This document shows positions 16,578-27,616 of a stretch of 64,000 nucleotides of DNA, piece after piece. The stretch comes from Alkalilacustris brevis (GTDB taxonomy: Bacteria > Pseudomonadota > Alphaproteobacteria > Rhodobacterales > Rhodobacteraceae). Location: the NCBI RefSeq assembly GCF_003350345.1, contig NZ_QNVJ01000020.1, positions 62,001 to 126,000 on the forward strand, given 5' to 3'. Below the pieces are notes generated by a model, which saw only the letters and a program-made list of their open reading frames with translations, searched no databases and was not told the DNA's origin. The translations under genes and the position numbers were made by a program. The first letter of the stretch is position 1. The number at the start of each line of letters is the position of its first letter.

Positions 16578-18524
16578 ATGGCCCAGATTTCCCTGACATT
16601 TCCCGATGGCAATGCACGCGAGTTTCCCGCCGGCGTGACAGCGGCCGATGTGGCCGCGTCGATCTCGACCTCGCTGGGCAAGAAGGCAATATCGGCCAGT
16701 GTGAACGGGCGCCATTACGATCTGCAATGGCCGATAGAGGAAGACGCCAGCATCAGCATTCACACGATGAATGACGACGCGCAGGCGCTGGAGCTGATCC
16801 GTCACGACCTGGCCCATATCATGGCCCGCGCCGTGCAGGAGCTTTGGCCCGATGTGAAGGTCACCATCGGCCCGGTCATCAAGGATGGCTGGTATTACGA
16901 CTTCGACCGCAACGAGCCCTTCACCCCTGAAGACCTGGCCGTGATCGAAAAGCGCATGCGAGAGATCATCAACGCGCGCGACCCGGTGCACACCGAACTC
17001 TGGAGCCGCGAGCGGGCGCTGGCACACTACGAAACGACCGACGAGCCCTTCAAGGTCGAACTGGTCGAGGCGATCCCCGAAGACCAGCCGATCCGCATGT
17101 ACTGGCACGGGCACTGGCAGGATCTGTGCCGCGGCCCGCACCTGCAGCATACCGGCCAGGTGCCCGCCGATGCCTTCAAGCTGATGAACGTGGCCGGCGC
17201 CTATTGGCGCGGCGATAGCGCCCGGCAGATGCTGCAGCGTATCTATGGCGTCGCCTTCAAGACCCGCGCGGATCTCAAGGCGCACCTGACCATGCTGGAG
17301 GAGGCCGCCAAGCGCGACCACCGCCGCCTGGGCCGCGAGATGGACCTCTTTCACATGCAGGAAGAGGCCCCCGGCCAGGTGTTCTGGCACCCCAATGGCT
17401 GGTCGATCTACACCACGCTGCAAGATTACATGCGCCGCCGTCAGACAGCAGGCGGCTATGTGGAGGTCAACACCCCGCAGGTGGTCGACCGCAAACTCTG
17501 GGAGGCCTCGGGCCACTGGGAGAAGTACCAGGAGCATATGTTCATCGTCGAGGTCGACGAGGAACACGCCCGCGAGAAGGCCGTGAACGCGCTCAAACCG
17601 ATGAATTGCCCCTGCCATGTGCAGATCTACAATCACGGGCTGAAAAGCTACCGTGACCTGCCGCTGCGCATGGCCGAGTTCGGATCGTGCAACCGCTACG
17701 AGCCTTCGGGCGCGCTGCACGGGATCATGCGGGTGCGCGGCTTTACGCAAGACGACGCGCATATCTTCTGCCGCGAGGACCAGATCGAGAGCGAAACCCG
17801 CCGATTCATCGAATTCCTCAGCGCAATCTACCGCGACCTGGGGTTCGAGAAATTCGCGGTGAAGTTCTCGGACCGGCCAGAGACGCGTGCTGGCGAGGAC
17901 GCCGTCTGGGACAAGGCCGAGGAGGCGCTGAAATCCGCGACCGAAGCGGCCGGCTATGCCTATGACCTGAACCCCGGCGAAGGCGCCTTCTATGGCCCCA
18001 AGCTGGAATTCGTGCTGACCGACGCGATCGGCCGCGACTGGCAGTGCGGCACGCTTCAGGTGGATTTCGTGCTGCCCGAGCGGCTGGATGCCACCTATAT
18101 CGGCGCCGATGGCGCCAAACATCGCCCGGTGATGCTGCACCGCGCGGTGCTGGGCTCGTTCGAGCGTTTCATCGGCATCCTGATCGAAAGCTTTGCCGGC
18201 AAGCTGCCCTTCTGGCTGGCGCCGCGGCAGGTCGTGGTAGCCACCATCGTGTCGGATGCCGACGACTATGCCCGCGAGGTGGTGCAAACCCTGCGCGCCC
18301 ACGGCATCCGCGCCGAAGCCGATCTGCGCAACGAAAAGATCAACTACAAGGTGCGCGAACACTCGGTCGGCAAGGTGCCGGTGATCCTGGCCATCGGCGC
18401 GCGCGAGGTCGGTGAACGCACGGTATCGCTGCGCCGGCTGGGTGAGCAGCGCACCTCGACCGTGGGCCTGGACGAGATTGCAGGCACATTGGCAGCCGAA
18501 GCCACCCCGCCCGACCTGCGCTGA
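16578..18524 (+). CDS. thrS: Threonyl-tRNA synthetase
   Basis: Charges tRNA-Thr and edits mischarged Ser-tRNA. The 648 residues run in the canonical order. A TGS domain (1-60) is followed by an editing domain with [10 protein letters not shown] and [10 protein letters not shown]. The class II catalytic core has [10 protein letters not shown] (zinc/active site) and [15 protein letters not shown]. The C-terminal anticodon-binding domain (about 550-640) contains [26 protein letters not shown] 16578 follows GAGGAGCAAGG. The window also carries tRNA-Thr at 209. No T-box or attenuator is visible in the 251 bases to the divergent MFS gene. A GC-only palindrome follows the stop. Confidence 0.97.
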   Translation: MAQISLTFPDGNAREFPAGVTAADVAASISTSLGKKAISASVNGRHYDLQWPIEEDASISIHTMNDDAQALELIRHDLAHIMARAVQELWPDVKVTIGPVIKDGWYYDFDRNEPFTPEDLAVIEKRMREIINARDPVHTELWSRERALAHYETTDEPFKVELVEAIPEDQPIRMYWHGHWQDLCRGPHLQHTGQVPADAFKLMNVAGAYWRGDSARQMLQRIYGVAFKTRADLKAHLTMLEEAAKRDHRRLGREMDLFHMQEEAPGQVFWHPNGWSIYTTLQDYMRRRQTAGGYVEVNTPQVVDRKLWEASGHWEKYQEHMFIVEVDEEHAREKAVNALKPMNCPCHVQIYNHGLKSYRDLPLRMAEFGSCNRYEPSGALHGIMRVRGFTQDDAHIFCREDQIESETRRFIEFLSAIYRDLGFEKFAVKFSDRPETRAGEDAVWDKAEEALKSATEAAGYAYDLNPGEGAFYGPKLEFVLTDAIGRDWQCGTLQVDFVLPERLDATYIGADGAKHRPVMLHRAVLGSFERFIGILIESFAGKLPFWLAPRQVVVATIVSDADDYAREVVQTLRAHGIRAEADLRNEKINYKVREHSVGKVPVILAIGAREVGERTVSLRRLGEQRTSTVGLDEIAGTLAAEATPPDLR

Positions 18525-18540
18525 CCCCGCGCGCGCGGGG
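18525..18540 (+). terminator. GC palindrome after thrS, possible terminator
   Basis: CCCCGCGCGCGCGGGG starts at the base after the thrS stop. It can fold into a GC-only hairpin, but no T run follows, so intrinsic termination is doubtful. Confidence 0.3.
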
Positions 18541-18599
18541 CCGCCTTTGGCCGGCGCCTGCGCGCCACCTCACCCCGGCTGCGCCCCTGGCCGGTGCCG

Positions 18600-18636
18600 G
18601 ATGCCTTCGGCGAGGATATTGGGACCAAGAAGAAAA
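18600..18636 (+). repeat. Dispersed intergenic repeat, copy 2
   Basis: GATGCCTTCGGCGAGGATATT is shared exactly with copies at 51065 and 62471 (minus strand). Here the right part differs (GGGACCAAGAAGAAAA). It lies in the 164-base gap between convergent thrS and the ABC exporter gene. Confidence 0.75.
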
Positions 18637-18688
18637 GCCGCGCGATCAGCCTGCCCGCGTGACATTGCTGCCATGAAGAGTGCGGGCT

Positions 18689-20515
18689 TCAGCCGTCATC
18701 CTGGAATTGCAAGCGGCAAAGCTGGGTATAGAGCCCGCCATTTCCGAGCAGTTCGTCATGGGTGCCGACCTCGACCACCCGGCCGCCATCCATGACAACG
18801 ATTCGGTCGACCGAGCGCACGGTGGCGAGTCGGTGGGCGATCACCAGCGTGGTGCGCCCCTGCGAGAGTCTCTCAAGCGCCTCCTGCACCAGCAATTCGG
18901 ATTGCGCATCGAGCGCCGAGGTCGCCTCGTCAAGCAAGAGCACGGGCGCGTCGCGCAAGAGGGCGCGCGCAATGGCGACACGCTGACGCTGCCCGCCCGA
19001 CAGCCCCGAGCCGCGCGGCCCCGCCGGGGTTTCCAGCCCCCTTGGCAGGAGGCGTGCGAAAGGCATCACATGCGCGGCCTCCAGCACGTCATGCAGGCGC
19101 GCCTCGTCGATGTCGGTGCGCCCAAGCAGGACATTCTCGCGGATGGTCTCGTCGAACAGGGCGGCATCCTGCGTGACCACCGAAATCTGCTCGCGCAGCA
19201 TGTCGGTTTCAATGTCGCTCACTTCGGCGCCGCCGATGGTGACACGCCCCGACTGCGGCTCGACCAGCCGGGTGAGCAGGTTGAACACGGTGCTCTTGCC
19301 CGCCCCCGAAGGCCCGACGAGCGCCGTGGTGCGCCCGGCCTCGGCGGTGAAGCTGACGCCGCGCAGCACCGGCAGATCGCCATAGGCGAGGTGGACATCC
19401 TCGAGCCGGATCTCGGGTGGCTGGTTGGCGGGCCGGATATTGCGGCGTGGGGGCTGGATGGCCGGTTCGGTGTCCAGCAGCCGGTAAATACGCTCGAGGC
19501 TGGCGGCGGCGGTTTGCCAGTAGCCGGCGATATTGCCCAGCCGGCGCAGCGGCTGGAAAGCCAGCGCCATGGCCGTGAAGAACGACATGAACTCGCCCAC
19601 GGTGCGCTGACCCGAGGTTATTTCATTGGCCCCGATCAGCAACACTGCGAGAAAACCAATCCCCGAAACGATGTCGATCATGGCAGGGATGGCGCTGTTG
19701 CCCAGCGCCTTCTTGATCTGCATGGTGACGATGCGGCCGACGATATGTTCGAACCGCGAGAGCTGGTAGTCTTCCATCCGGTTCAGCTTGATCGGCATGA
19801 TCCCGTGGAAGACCTCGTCCAGCCGGGTCGAGCGCAACCCGGATTCGACGCGCATCTGCAGGGTCTTGCGGCGGATATAGCGCTGCGCCAGCAGCACCGG
19901 CAGGAACAGCAGCGGCACACCGATCAGCGCCGCCGCCGTCCAGACCGGGCTGATCAGCAGCGCCACCACCAGAAGCCCCACCAGCGAGACCGCATCACGC
20001 CCGGCGCCGGTGATGATCGCCTGCCACACGCCCTGCACCGCGACCGTGTCGCCCTGCACCCGCTCCATCAGCGCGCCGGGTGGGTTTTTCTGGTAGAACG
20101 CCAGGTCGAGCATCAGCAGATGACGCAGCATATCGACCTGCATCGCTGTCGATGTGAGTTGCGCAACCCGTGTGAGCAGCGTCTTGGAGATCACCAGCGT
20201 GATCGCGCGCAGCACGAAGATGCCGAAGATCGCGCCACCGACCCACCAGATCGCCTCGCGCTCGCCCCCCACGAAAACCCGGTCGAAGAGCGGCGCCAGC
20301 ATGTAGCTGAGCAGCCCCAGCGTGCTGCCTTCGACCACCATGAAGAAGGCCGCCACCGATACCGTTCCCGTATGGCGCTTGAGATAGCCATGCCAGAGCC
20401 GGACGATCAGGTTGCGTGAACTGTAAGGGTCGTCGACGGGGCGGGCGTCACGTGCGAGGGCGCGCCTCAAAAGGCTTTTCCTGCCGTTCGGGTCTTTCTT
20501 GGCGGGGTCTGTCAC
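18689..20515 (-). CDS. MsbA-like ABC transporter (fused permease and ATPase)
   Basis: A 608-residue half-transporter that would work as a homodimer in the inner membrane, exporting a lipid or hydrophobic substrate. The N-terminal transmembrane domain (about 45-330) has six helices. The ATPase domain (about 360-600) has Walker A GPSGAGKST, the ABC signature LSGGQRQR, Walker B VLLLDEATSALD and the switch His in IAHRLATV. The domain order and the ATPase similarity fit the MsbA (lipid A flippase) group, but multidrug or other lipid export is possible. The start is a GTG (20513-20515) with no strong ribosome site. It follows hisC on the same strand after 125 bases. Confidence 0.85.
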   Translation of the reverse strand: MTDPAKKDPNGRKSLLRRALARDARPVDDPYSSRNLIVRLWHGYLKRHTGTVSVAAFFMVVEGSTLGLLSYMLAPLFDRVFVGGEREAIWWVGGAIFGIFVLRAITLVISKTLLTRVAQLTSTAMQVDMLRHLLMLDLAFYQKNPPGALMERVQGDTVAVQGVWQAIITGAGRDAVSLVGLLVVALLISPVWTAAALIGVPLLFLPVLLAQRYIRRKTLQMRVESGLRSTRLDEVFHGIMPIKLNRMEDYQLSRFEHIVGRIVTMQIKKALGNSAIPAMIDIVSGIGFLAVLLIGANEITSGQRTVGEFMSFFTAMALAFQPLRRLGNIAGYWQTAAASLERIYRLLDTEPAIQPPRRNIRPANQPPEIRLEDVHLAYGDLPVLRGVSFTAEAGRTTALVGPSGAGKSTVFNLLTRLVEPQSGRVTIGGAEVSDIETDMLREQISVVTQDAALFDETIRENVLLGRTDIDEARLHDVLEAAHVMPFARLLPRGLETPAGPRGSGLSGGQRQRVAIARALLRDAPVLLLDEATSALDAQSELLVQEALERLSQGRTTLVIAHRLATVRSVDRIVVMDGGRVVEVGTHDELLGNGGLYTQLCRLQFQDDG

Positions 20516-20640
20516 GGCGGTCGCTTCGGTTGGGCGCGGATCGGGGCGGGTGAATGGGCTTCCGGCGTGGGCGGGTGGCGTGGCTCTAGCGCGAAAAGCG
20601 GGCCGGTGGCAAGCCGGCCTGCCCGATCAAGGCCGCCCCA

Positions 20641-21753
20641 TTATCGGGCGCGCGCGGCGGCAAGCGCCTCGGGCAGGGCCTCGGCCAGCGCATCAAGCTC
20701 TTCTGCACGGCCCGCGCTGATTCGGATCGTGCGATCGAGCGGCGCGACCCCGGGCATCCGAACGAAGATGTCGCGTGCCATGAGTTCGCGCAGCACCGCG
20801 CGGGCGAAATCGCCGTTTCCACCACAATCGAGCGCAATGAAATTGGCGGCCGACGGCACGGTCTCCAGCCCGTTGGCGCGGCCGATCGTGGCGATACGGT
20901 CCAGCGCGGCGCGGACCTGTGCACGCACCTCGCCCAGCCAGGCCTGATCCGACAATGCAGCCAGCGCGCCCGCCTGGGAAATCCGGGTCATGCCGAAATG
21001 GTTGCGCACCTTGTCGAAGGCCGCCACCAGTTCGGGTGCCGCGATCGCGTAGCCCACCCGCGCGCCGGCCAACCCATAGGCCTTTGAGAAGGTGCGCAGC
21101 CGTATCACGCGCGGATCGTCGGCTGCGATCATCGGCGCGGTGCCGGTCGGGGCAAGGTCCATATAGGCCTCGTCGAGCACCAGCAGCGTGCCTTCGGGCA
21201 GGGCCGCGATCATGTCGGCGATCACAGGCGCCGGGTGAACCGTGCCCATCGGGTTGTCGGGGTTGGCGATATAGACGAGCCTCGCGCCTGCTTCGGCGGC
21301 GCGCGCCACCAGCGCCTCGGAGTCTTCGTAATCGCCGCGATAGGGCACCTTGTGCAGCACCCCGCCAAAGCCTGCCACATGGTAGTTGAAGGTCGGGTAG
21401 GCCCCGTCCGAGGTCACAACCGGATCGCCCGGCGCCACGGTCAGGCGCACCAGGTTGCCCAGCAGCCCATCGACCCCTTCGCCCACAGTGATGTTCGCCA
21501 TATCCACGCCGTGATGCGCGGCCAGTGCGGCGCGCAACTCATGGCTTTCCGAATCGCCATACATCCAGGCATCGGCAGCAGCGGCGCGCATCGCCTCGAT
21601 GGCTTTCGGCGAGGGGCCGAAGACGTTTTCGTTGGCCCCAAGCCGCGCGCGGAATGGCCGCCCGGAGGCGCGCATATGCGCCTCTGGTCCGACAAAGGGC
21701 ACCGTTGAAGGCAGGCTGGCAGCAAGCGGGGTCAAGCGGGGTGCTGTCGTCAT
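20641..21753 (-). CDS. hisC: PLP-dependent aminotransferase, HisC-like
   Basis: A fold-type I aminotransferase of the histidinol-phosphate aminotransferase group, which converts imidazole acetol phosphate to histidinol phosphate. The 370 residues contain LGANENVFGPSPKAIEAM at the N-terminus, NPDNPMGT in the middle, LVLDEAYMDLAP (PLP-ring Asp) and TFSKAYGLAGARVGYAIA with the Schiff-base Lys, then the C-terminal Arg region (TIRISAG). It is encoded apart from hisS-hisZ-hisG. Because this group also includes aromatic aminotransferases, HisC is likely but not certain. ATG 21753 has AGGAGAGG further upstream than usual. Confidence 0.8.
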   Translation of the reverse strand: MTTAPRLTPLAASLPSTVPFVGPEAHMRASGRPFRARLGANENVFGPSPKAIEAMRAAAADAWMYGDSESHELRAALAAHHGVDMANITVGEGVDGLLGNLVRLTVAPGDPVVTSDGAYPTFNYHVAGFGGVLHKVPYRGDYEDSEALVARAAEAGARLVYIANPDNPMGTVHPAPVIADMIAALPEGTLLVLDEAYMDLAPTGTAPMIAADDPRVIRLRTFSKAYGLAGARVGYAIAAPELVAAFDKVRNHFGMTRISQAGALAALSDQAWLGEVRAQVRAALDRIATIGRANGLETVPSAANFIALDCGGNGDFARAVLRELMARDIFVRMPGVAPLDRTIRISAGRAEELDALAEALPEALAAARAR

Positions 21754-21825
21754 GCGGGCGGCTTCCTCTCCTGTTGCAAGCCGCGCGGCCGGGGCTGCGG
21801 CGCCTGCCGGTCGCGCAGGGCGCGC

Positions 21826-24807
21826 TCAGCCCAGCGCGGCCAGCCGGTCGAGCGCGGCGCGCAGTTTGGCGGCCTCGTCTTCCTTCACGCGGGCGGCTTC
21901 ACGGGTTTCCTCCACCACGTCTTCGGGGGCGCTCTCGATGAACTTGGCGTTTGAAAGCCGCCCGCGCAAGCCGCCGAGTTCCTTGTCGAGCTTGCCAAGC
22001 GCCTTTTCCAGCCGCGCGCTTTCGGCAGCCACGTCGATCACCCCGGCCAGCGGCAGCGCGAAGGTGCCACCCTCGACCGGGATCGTGACCGCGCCGCGGG
22101 GCACCTCGGGGGCCTCGCTCAGGCTCTCGATCCGGGCGAGGCGCTTGATCAGCGCCGCGTTGCGCGCCCAGGCCCCCTGCCCGGCCTCGTCCAGGTCCAC
22201 CTGAAGCATTTCCAACCGCAACCCCACCGGCACGCCCATCTGCGCCCTTGCCGAGCGCACGCCCTCGATCAGCGCGATCACCCAGCGCATTTCGCGCATG
22301 GCCTCGGCATCGGCCAAATCAGCGGCGGCATAGCCGGGCCAGTCGGCATGCACCAGCAGCTTGTCGCGCCGACCGGTCAGGCCCCAGAGTTCCTCGGTCA
22401 CAAAAGGCATGATCGGGTGCAGCAGGATCATGCACTGATCGAGCACCCAGGCCATGGTTTCGCGTGTCTCGGCGGCCTGGTCGCCGTCGAACAGCGGCTT
22501 GGCGAACTCGACATACCAGTCGCAGACCTTGCCCCAGACGAAGGCGTAAAGCGCGCTGGCGGCATCGTTGAAGCGATAGGCATCAAGGGCGGCGTCCACC
22601 TTTTCGCGCACGCGGGCGGTTTCGGCGATGATCCAGCGGTTGACGGTGGCCTGAGCTGCGGGCGGCGCGGCGCGGGTGGCGTGGCCCTCCCAGACGCCGT
22701 TCATCTCGGCAAAGCGGGTGGCGTTCCACAGCTTGGTGCCGAAGTTGCGGTAGCCGGCGATGCGGCTGGTATCGAGCTTGAGCACCCCGCCAAGGCTGGC
22801 CATCGCGGCATTGGCAAAGCGCAGCGCATCGGCGCCGTATTCGTCGATGATCTCCAGCGGGTCGATGACATTGCCGAGCGATTTCGACATCTTCTTGCCC
22901 TTGGCGTCGCGCACGAGGCCGTGCAGGTAGACCTCGCGGAAGGGGATGTCGTTCACCACCGCAAGCTGCATCATCATCATCCGGGCGACCCAGAAAAACA
23001 GGATATCCTGCCCGGTGACGAGGACGGAGGTGGGGAAATACTTGCGCAGCTCCTCGGTATCCTCGGGCCAGCCCAGCGTGCCGATGGGCCAGAGGCCGGA
23101 GGAGAACCAGGTGTCGAGGACGTCAGACTCTCTACCTAAGAACAATGTCCCAGAGTTGAGCTTCCAAGCAACTTTAACAGGCTTCCAGTCCGGAACGGAA
23201 ATTTCAGGTTTGCCGAGCAATTCAGCCAACGACTTCCGATCCTCATATGAAAGGATCGGCGCTGCATCTGCTTCTAACTCCTGAACGTCTTTGAGATTAG
23301 GCCGAAGCGATCGGTAATGTTCGAGTGCTTGCGCTCTAGCAGCCTCAAATGTGGGAGCGCAGAACTTCTCTGATTCGCGCTCAACATACCTTCCGTTTTT
23401 ATCAATCTTCGGCCCATACCAAACCGGAATCTGGTGCCCCCACCACAGCTGGCGGCTGATGCACCAGGGCTCGATATTCTCAAGCCAGTGGTAATAGGTC
23501 TTCTCGCCGCTCTCGGGCATGATCTTCACGCGGCCCGAACGCACCGCATCCAGCGCCGGGCCGACAACCTTTTCGGCATCCACGAACCACTGGTCGGTCA
23601 GGTAAGGCTCGATCGCGACCTTGGAGCGGTCGCCATGGGGCACCATGTGGCGGTCGGGGTCGATGCCGTCCAGCCAGCCTTCCTCGGTCGCCGTCTGCAC
23701 GATCCAGTCGCGCGCTTCGTAGCGGTCCGCGCCGTCGAGCGCCTCGATCAGCCGCGCCACGCCTTCGGCCTCGCAGCCCTCGGCGAAATCGGGGTTGTCT
23801 TTCAGCCACATGCCCGCACGGGTGTTCATGACGTTGATCGCGAGCAGCCCCTGCCGCTGGCCCACCGCCCAGTCGTTGAAATCATGCGCGGGCGTCATCT
23901 TGACCGCGCCGGTGCCCTTCTCGGGGTCGGCGTAGTCATCGGCCACAATGCGCAGGCGACGCCCGACAAGCGGCAGGATCGCGTCCTTGCCGATCAGGTG
24001 CTTGTAGCGGGCATCGTCGGGGTGCACGGCGATGCCGGTATCGCCCAGCATGGTCTCGGGCCGGGTGGTGGCGACCACCAGGTAATCGCGCGTCTCGGTG
24101 GCGGTGACATTGCCGTCTTCGTCCCACTCCGTGGGGTGCTCGTAGGTCTCGCCATCGGCCAGCTTGTAGCGCAGCCGCCACATGTGGCCATCGACCTCGA
24201 TCTGCTCGACCTCCAGGTCGGAAATCGCGGTCTCGAAATGCGGGTCCCAGTTGACCAGCCGCTTGCCGCGATAGATCAGGTCCTTGTTGTACATATCGAC
24301 AAAGACCTTGATCACCGCGTCGTGGAAGTTGCCTTCCTCGCCCTCGGGGCAGTTTGGCGCGCCCGACATGGTGAAGGCATTGCGCGACCAGTCGCACGAG
24401 GCGCCCAGCCGCTTGAGCTGGTTGATGATCGTGCCGCCGGAGTGCTGCTTCCACTCCCAGACCTTGGCAAGAAACGCATCGCGGGTGAAATCGGTGCGCT
24501 GCTTGCCTTCGCGCGCCAGTTCGCGCTCTACCACCATCTGGGTGGCGATGCCGGCATGGTCCTGCCCCGGCTGCCACAGCGTGTCGAACCCGCGCATCCG
24601 GTGCCAGCGCACCAGAATATCCTGCAACGTGTTGTTGAAGGCATGCCCCATGTGCAGCGAGCCCGTGACATTCGGGGGCGGAATCATGATGCAGAAGCTC
24701 TCGTCGCGCGAGGCATTGGCGCCGGCAGCGAAGGCGTTTTCCTTCTCCCAGCGCGCGGCGATGCGAGCTTCGGCCTCTTTCGCGTCGAAGGTCTTTTCCA
24801 TGGCCAT
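21826..24807 (-). CDS. valS: Valyl-tRNA synthetase with a compositionally atypical insert
   Basis: Charges tRNA-Val and edits Thr. The 993 residues are of class I architecture: HIGH motif as [15 protein letters not shown] near residue 45, a large CP1 editing domain, [31 protein letters not shown], and KMSKSLGN. An anticodon domain and the C-terminal coiled coil of ValS follow. ATG 24807 (MAMEKTFD) has AAAGGA nine bases upstream. Between the WYG and DVLDTWF motifs (about 23122-23434) the DNA is about 50% GC with codons such as TTA, AGA and GTT, unlike the rest of the gene. That segment encodes an extra stretch compared with the short loop of E. coli ValS. The frame stays intact, so the enzyme should be functional. 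Confidence 0.96.
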   Translation of the reverse strand: MAMEKTFDAKEAEARIAARWEKENAFAAGANASRDESFCIMIPPPNVTGSLHMGHAFNNTLQDILVRWHRMRGFDTLWQPGQDHAGIATQMVVERELAREGKQRTDFTRDAFLAKVWEWKQHSGGTIINQLKRLGASCDWSRNAFTMSGAPNCPEGEEGNFHDAVIKVFVDMYNKDLIYRGKRLVNWDPHFETAISDLEVEQIEVDGHMWRLRYKLADGETYEHPTEWDEDGNVTATETRDYLVVATTRPETMLGDTGIAVHPDDARYKHLIGKDAILPLVGRRLRIVADDYADPEKGTGAVKMTPAHDFNDWAVGQRQGLLAINVMNTRAGMWLKDNPDFAEGCEAEGVARLIEALDGADRYEARDWIVQTATEEGWLDGIDPDRHMVPHGDRSKVAIEPYLTDQWFVDAEKVVGPALDAVRSGRVKIMPESGEKTYYHWLENIEPWCISRQLWWGHQIPVWYGPKIDKNGRYVERESEKFCAPTFEAARAQALEHYRSLRPNLKDVQELEADAAPILSYEDRKSLAELLGKPEISVPDWKPVKVAWKLNSGTLFLGRESDVLDTWFSSGLWPIGTLGWPEDTEELRKYFPTSVLVTGQDILFFWVARMMMMQLAVVNDIPFREVYLHGLVRDAKGKKMSKSLGNVIDPLEIIDEYGADALRFANAAMASLGGVLKLDTSRIAGYRNFGTKLWNATRFAEMNGVWEGHATRAAPPAAQATVNRWIIAETARVREKVDAALDAYRFNDAASALYAFVWGKVCDWYVEFAKPLFDGDQAAETRETMAWVLDQCMILLHPIMPFVTEELWGLTGRRDKLLVHADWPGYAAADLADAEAMREMRWVIALIEGVRSARAQMGVPVGLRLEMLQVDLDEAGQGAWARNAALIKRLARIESLSEAPEVPRGAVTIPVEGGTFALPLAGVIDVAAESARLEKALGKLDKELGGLRGRLSNAKFIESAPEDVVEETREAARVKEDEAAKLRAALDRLAALG
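23122..23434 (-). other. Low-GC mosaic segment inside valS
   Basis: Bases 23161-23400 contain 119 G or C of 240 (49.6%) by hand count; flanking valS lines give about 57-72%. The codons include two TTA, two AGA, one AGG and repeated GTT, GCT and TCA, which the surrounding gene avoids. It begins right after the codons for the VLDT motif and ends near those for IPVWYG, so a variable loop between two conserved motifs has a separate history. Confidence 0.75.
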
Positions 24808-24996
24808 TTCGGGCAGTCCTTTGCGGGCATCGGTCGCGGGGTGTTTAGCGCGGGCGCGGGCCAAGGAAAAGGGGCGCGTCCCCTGCGCCGCCGCTGCACG
24901 AGCGGGCGTTGCCGGGCGCCCGCACGCGCCGCGCCGCTTGCCCCGCCGCCCCCCTTGGGCTAATTGGGCCGCGCAACCCGGAAGGGACCAGGTGAC

Positions 24997-26490
24997 ATGG
25001 CAAAGAACAAGGGGCCCCGGCGGCCCAGGGCGGCAACGCCCAAGGGCTTTCGCGACTATTTCGGCGCAGAGGTGACCGAGCGCAAGGCGATGCTGGATGC
25101 GATTGCCGCCGTCTATCATCGCTACGGGTTCGATCCGCTGGAAACCAGCGCGGTCGAGACGGTCGAGGCGCTGGGAAAATACCTGCCTGATGTGGACCGC
25201 CCGAACGAGGGCGTCTTTGCCTGGCAGGAAGAAGACGACGGCGACTGGCTGGCACTGCGCTATGACCTGACCGCGCCGCTGGCGCGCGTGGCGGCGCAAT
25301 ACCGCAACGACCTGCCCAGCCCTTACCGCCGCTATGCCATGGGGCCGGTCTGGCGCAATGAGAAGCCCGGGCCGGGGCGCTACCGCCAGTTTTATCAATG
25401 CGACGCCGATACGGTGGGCGCGGCCAGCGTGGCGGCGGATGCCGAAATCTGCGCGATGCTGGCGGATGTGCTGGAAGAGGTCGGCATCCCGCGCGGCGAC
25501 TACATCGTGCGGGTGAACAACCGCAAGGTGCTGAACGGGGTGATGGAGGTGGCCGGCATCCTCGACCCCGCCGACCCCGAGAAATTCGCCCATGAGCGCG
25601 GCATCGTCCTGCGCGCCATCGACAAGCTCGACCGGCTGGGCGAGGACGGCGTGCGCGCGCTGCTGGGCGAGGGGCGCAAGGACGAAAGCGGTGATTTCAC
25701 CAAGGGCGCGGGGTTGGGCGCGGAGCAGGCCGAAGTGGTGATGGGCTTCATGGCCGCGCGGCGTGACAGCAGTGCCGAGACAGTGGCGCGCCTGCGTGAA
25801 CTGGTGCGCGGATCGACGCTGGGCACCGAAGGCGTGGCCGAGCTTGAGGACATCGCGTCCCTGCTCGCCGCCCAGGGCTACGGCCCCGACCGCATCGTCA
25901 TCGACCCTTCGGTCGTGCGCGGCCTCGGCTACTACACCGGCCCGGTCTATGAGGCCGAACTCACCTTCGAGATCTACGACGAAAAGGGCCGCCCGCGGCA
26001 GTTCGGCTCGGTCGCGGGCGGTGGGCGCTATGACGATCTGGTCAAGCGTTTCACCGGGCAGGCGGTGCCGGCCACGGGGGCTTCTGTGGGTGTTGACCGG
26101 CTGCTGGCGGCGCTGCGCGAAAAGGGCCGCATCGGCGGGGCCGAGGCCGGGCCGGTCGTGGTGACGGTGATGGACCGCGCCCGCATGGCCGAGTATCAGG
26201 CCATGGTGGGCGAGCTGCGCCAGGCAGGCATCCGCGCCGAGGTCTATCTGGGCAACCCCAAGAATTTCGGCAACCAGCTCAAATACGCCGACAAGCGCAA
26301 CGCGCCGGTCGCCATCATCCAGGGCGAGGACGAGGCCGCGCGCGGTGTCGTGCAGATCAAGGATCTGGTGCTGGGCGCGAAAATCGCTGCCGAGGCCACC
26401 CATGAGGAATGGAAGGCCCAACCCGCCCAGACCGAGGTGCCGCGCGCCGAGATGGTCGCCGCCGTGCAGCGCATTCTGGCCGGGGGTTGA
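24997..26490 (+). CDS. hisS: Histidyl-tRNA synthetase
   Basis: Class II synthetase that charges tRNA-His. The 497 residues show motif 1 around [12 protein letters not shown], motif 2 as [28 protein letters not shown], the histidine-specific [14 protein letters not shown] (HisA motif), and motif 3 around [12 protein letters not shown] with a C-terminal anticodon-binding domain. This is the long alphaproteobacterial form. ATG 24997 is used, with GGAAGGGA and AGGTGA upstream. hisZ starts 4 bases after the stop, so hisS, hisZ and hisG form one operon. It is divergent from valS with 189 bases between the two starts. Confidence 0.96.
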   Translation: MAKNKGPRRPRAATPKGFRDYFGAEVTERKAMLDAIAAVYHRYGFDPLETSAVETVEALGKYLPDVDRPNEGVFAWQEEDDGDWLALRYDLTAPLARVAAQYRNDLPSPYRRYAMGPVWRNEKPGPGRYRQFYQCDADTVGAASVAADAEICAMLADVLEEVGIPRGDYIVRVNNRKVLNGVMEVAGILDPADPEKFAHERGIVLRAIDKLDRLGEDGVRALLGEGRKDESGDFTKGAGLGAEQAEVVMGFMAARRDSSAETVARLRELVRGSTLGTEGVAELEDIASLLAAQGYGPDRIVIDPSVVRGLGYYTGPVYEAELTFEIYDEKGRPRQFGSVAGGGRYDDLVKRFTGQAVPATGASVGVDRLLAALREKGRIGGAEAGPVVVTVMDRARMAEYQAMVGELRQAGIRAEVYLGNPKNFGNQLKYADKRNAPVAIIQGEDEAARGVVQIKDLVLGAKIAAEATHEEWKAQPAQTEVPRAEMVAAVQRILAGG

Positions 26491-26494
26491 GGCG

Positions 26495-27616
26495 ATGCTC
26501 GCCGCCGCGCCCGACAAGGCCACCATCCGCCTTAAGGCCGCGCGCCTGCTGGCCCATTTCCAGAGCCGCGGTGCGCAGGTGGTCGAGGCCGACATCCTGC
26601 AACCGGCGGAAACGCTGCTGGACCTATACGGCGAGGATATCCGCGCGCGCGCCTATGTCACCGCCGACCCCCTGCGCGGCGAGATGATGCTGCGCCCTGA
26701 TTTCACCGTGCCCGTGGTGCAAATGCACATGGCCCACGGGGCCGAGCCCGCGCGCTATGCCTATATGGGCGAGGTGTTTCGCCGGCAGGAGCATCTGGGC
26801 CCTCGCGCCAGCGAATACATGCAGGTGGGCTACGAGTTGTTCGACCGGGGCGATGCCGCTGCTGCCGATGCCGAGGTCTTCGCCGCCATTGCCGAGGTGT
26901 TGGCACCGCTGGGCCTGCGCGCAGTGATCGGCGATATCGGGCTTTTGCGCGCGGCCGTGGCGGGGCTGAGCACCACCGCACCGCGTCGCGCGGCGCTGAT
27001 GCGTCACATCTGGCGGCCCGGGCGGTTTCGTGCGCTGCTGGAGCGTTTTTCGGGCCAGAGCCCGGCCTGCGAGGCCCGCGCGGCGATGCTGCGCCGATTC
27101 GAGGCGGCCCGGCCCGAGGCGCTGATAGCCGAAGCCGGGCCGCTGATCGGCAAGCGTTCGGCAGAGGAAATCACCGCGCGCGTCGCGGCGCTCAGGGCGG
27201 ATGCACAAGAGCCGCCCATCCCCGCCGATGAGGTCGCGCTGCTTGCGCGGCTGCTTGACCTGAAAGGCCCGGTTGCTGTCGTTCTGCCCGACCTGCGCGA
27301 TCTGGCGGGCCAGATACCGGCGATCGCACCCGCCGTTGCGGGGCTTGAGGCGCGGCTTGACGCGCTCGCGGCGCTTGGCCACCCGGCTGAGGCGTTGGAG
27401 TTCGAAGCCTCCTACGGGCGCACGCAGATGGAATATTACGACGGGTTCGTCTTTGGGTTTCTCGCCGGGCAGGGCGATCTGCCCCCTGTCGCCACCGGCG
27501 GGCGCTATGACGCGCTGACGGCGGTGCTGGGCGCGGGCGCGGCCATTCCGGCGGTGGGCGGCGTGATCCGCCCCGGCGTGGTGGCACGGCTCAAGGCGGA
27601 AGGGGGCGCGGCATGA
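26495..27616 (+). CDS. hisZ: ATP phosphoribosyltransferase regulatory subunit
   Basis: A catalytically inactive HisS paralogue that forms a hetero-octamer with short-form HisG and confers activity and histidine feedback control. The 373 residues keep the class II fold ([63 protein letters not shown]) but lack the anticodon-binding domain. ATG 26495 is four bases past the hisS stop. It overlaps hisG by four bases (ATGA). Its position between hisS and hisG supports the assignment. Confidence 0.94.
   Translation: MLAAAPDKATIRLKAARLLAHFQSRGAQVVEADILQPAETLLDLYGEDIRARAYVTADPLRGEMMLRPDFTVPVVQMHMAHGAEPARYAYMGEVFRRQEHLGPRASEYMQVGYELFDRGDAAAADAEVFAAIAEVLAPLGLRAVIGDIGLLRAAVAGLSTTAPRRAALMRHIWRPGRFRALLERFSGQSPACEARAAMLRRFEAARPEALIAEAGPLIGKRSAEEITARVAALRADAQEPPIPADEVALLARLLDLKGPVAVVLPDLRDLAGQIPAIAPAVAGLEARLDALAALGHPAEALEFEASYGRTQMEYYDGFVFGFLAGQGDLPPVATGGRYDALTAVLGAGAAIPAVGGVIRPGVVARLKAEGGAA

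Noticed and set aside
16509-18362. Long open frame opposite thrS
   Set aside because: It is antisense to clearly functional ThrS, without domain motifs, and is explained by codon bias.
24808-26595. Extension of the valS frame upstream across hisS
   Set aside because: The frame stays open by chance opposite hisS. The true valS start is the ATG at 24807 with its own ribosome site, directly before the synthetase N-terminus.
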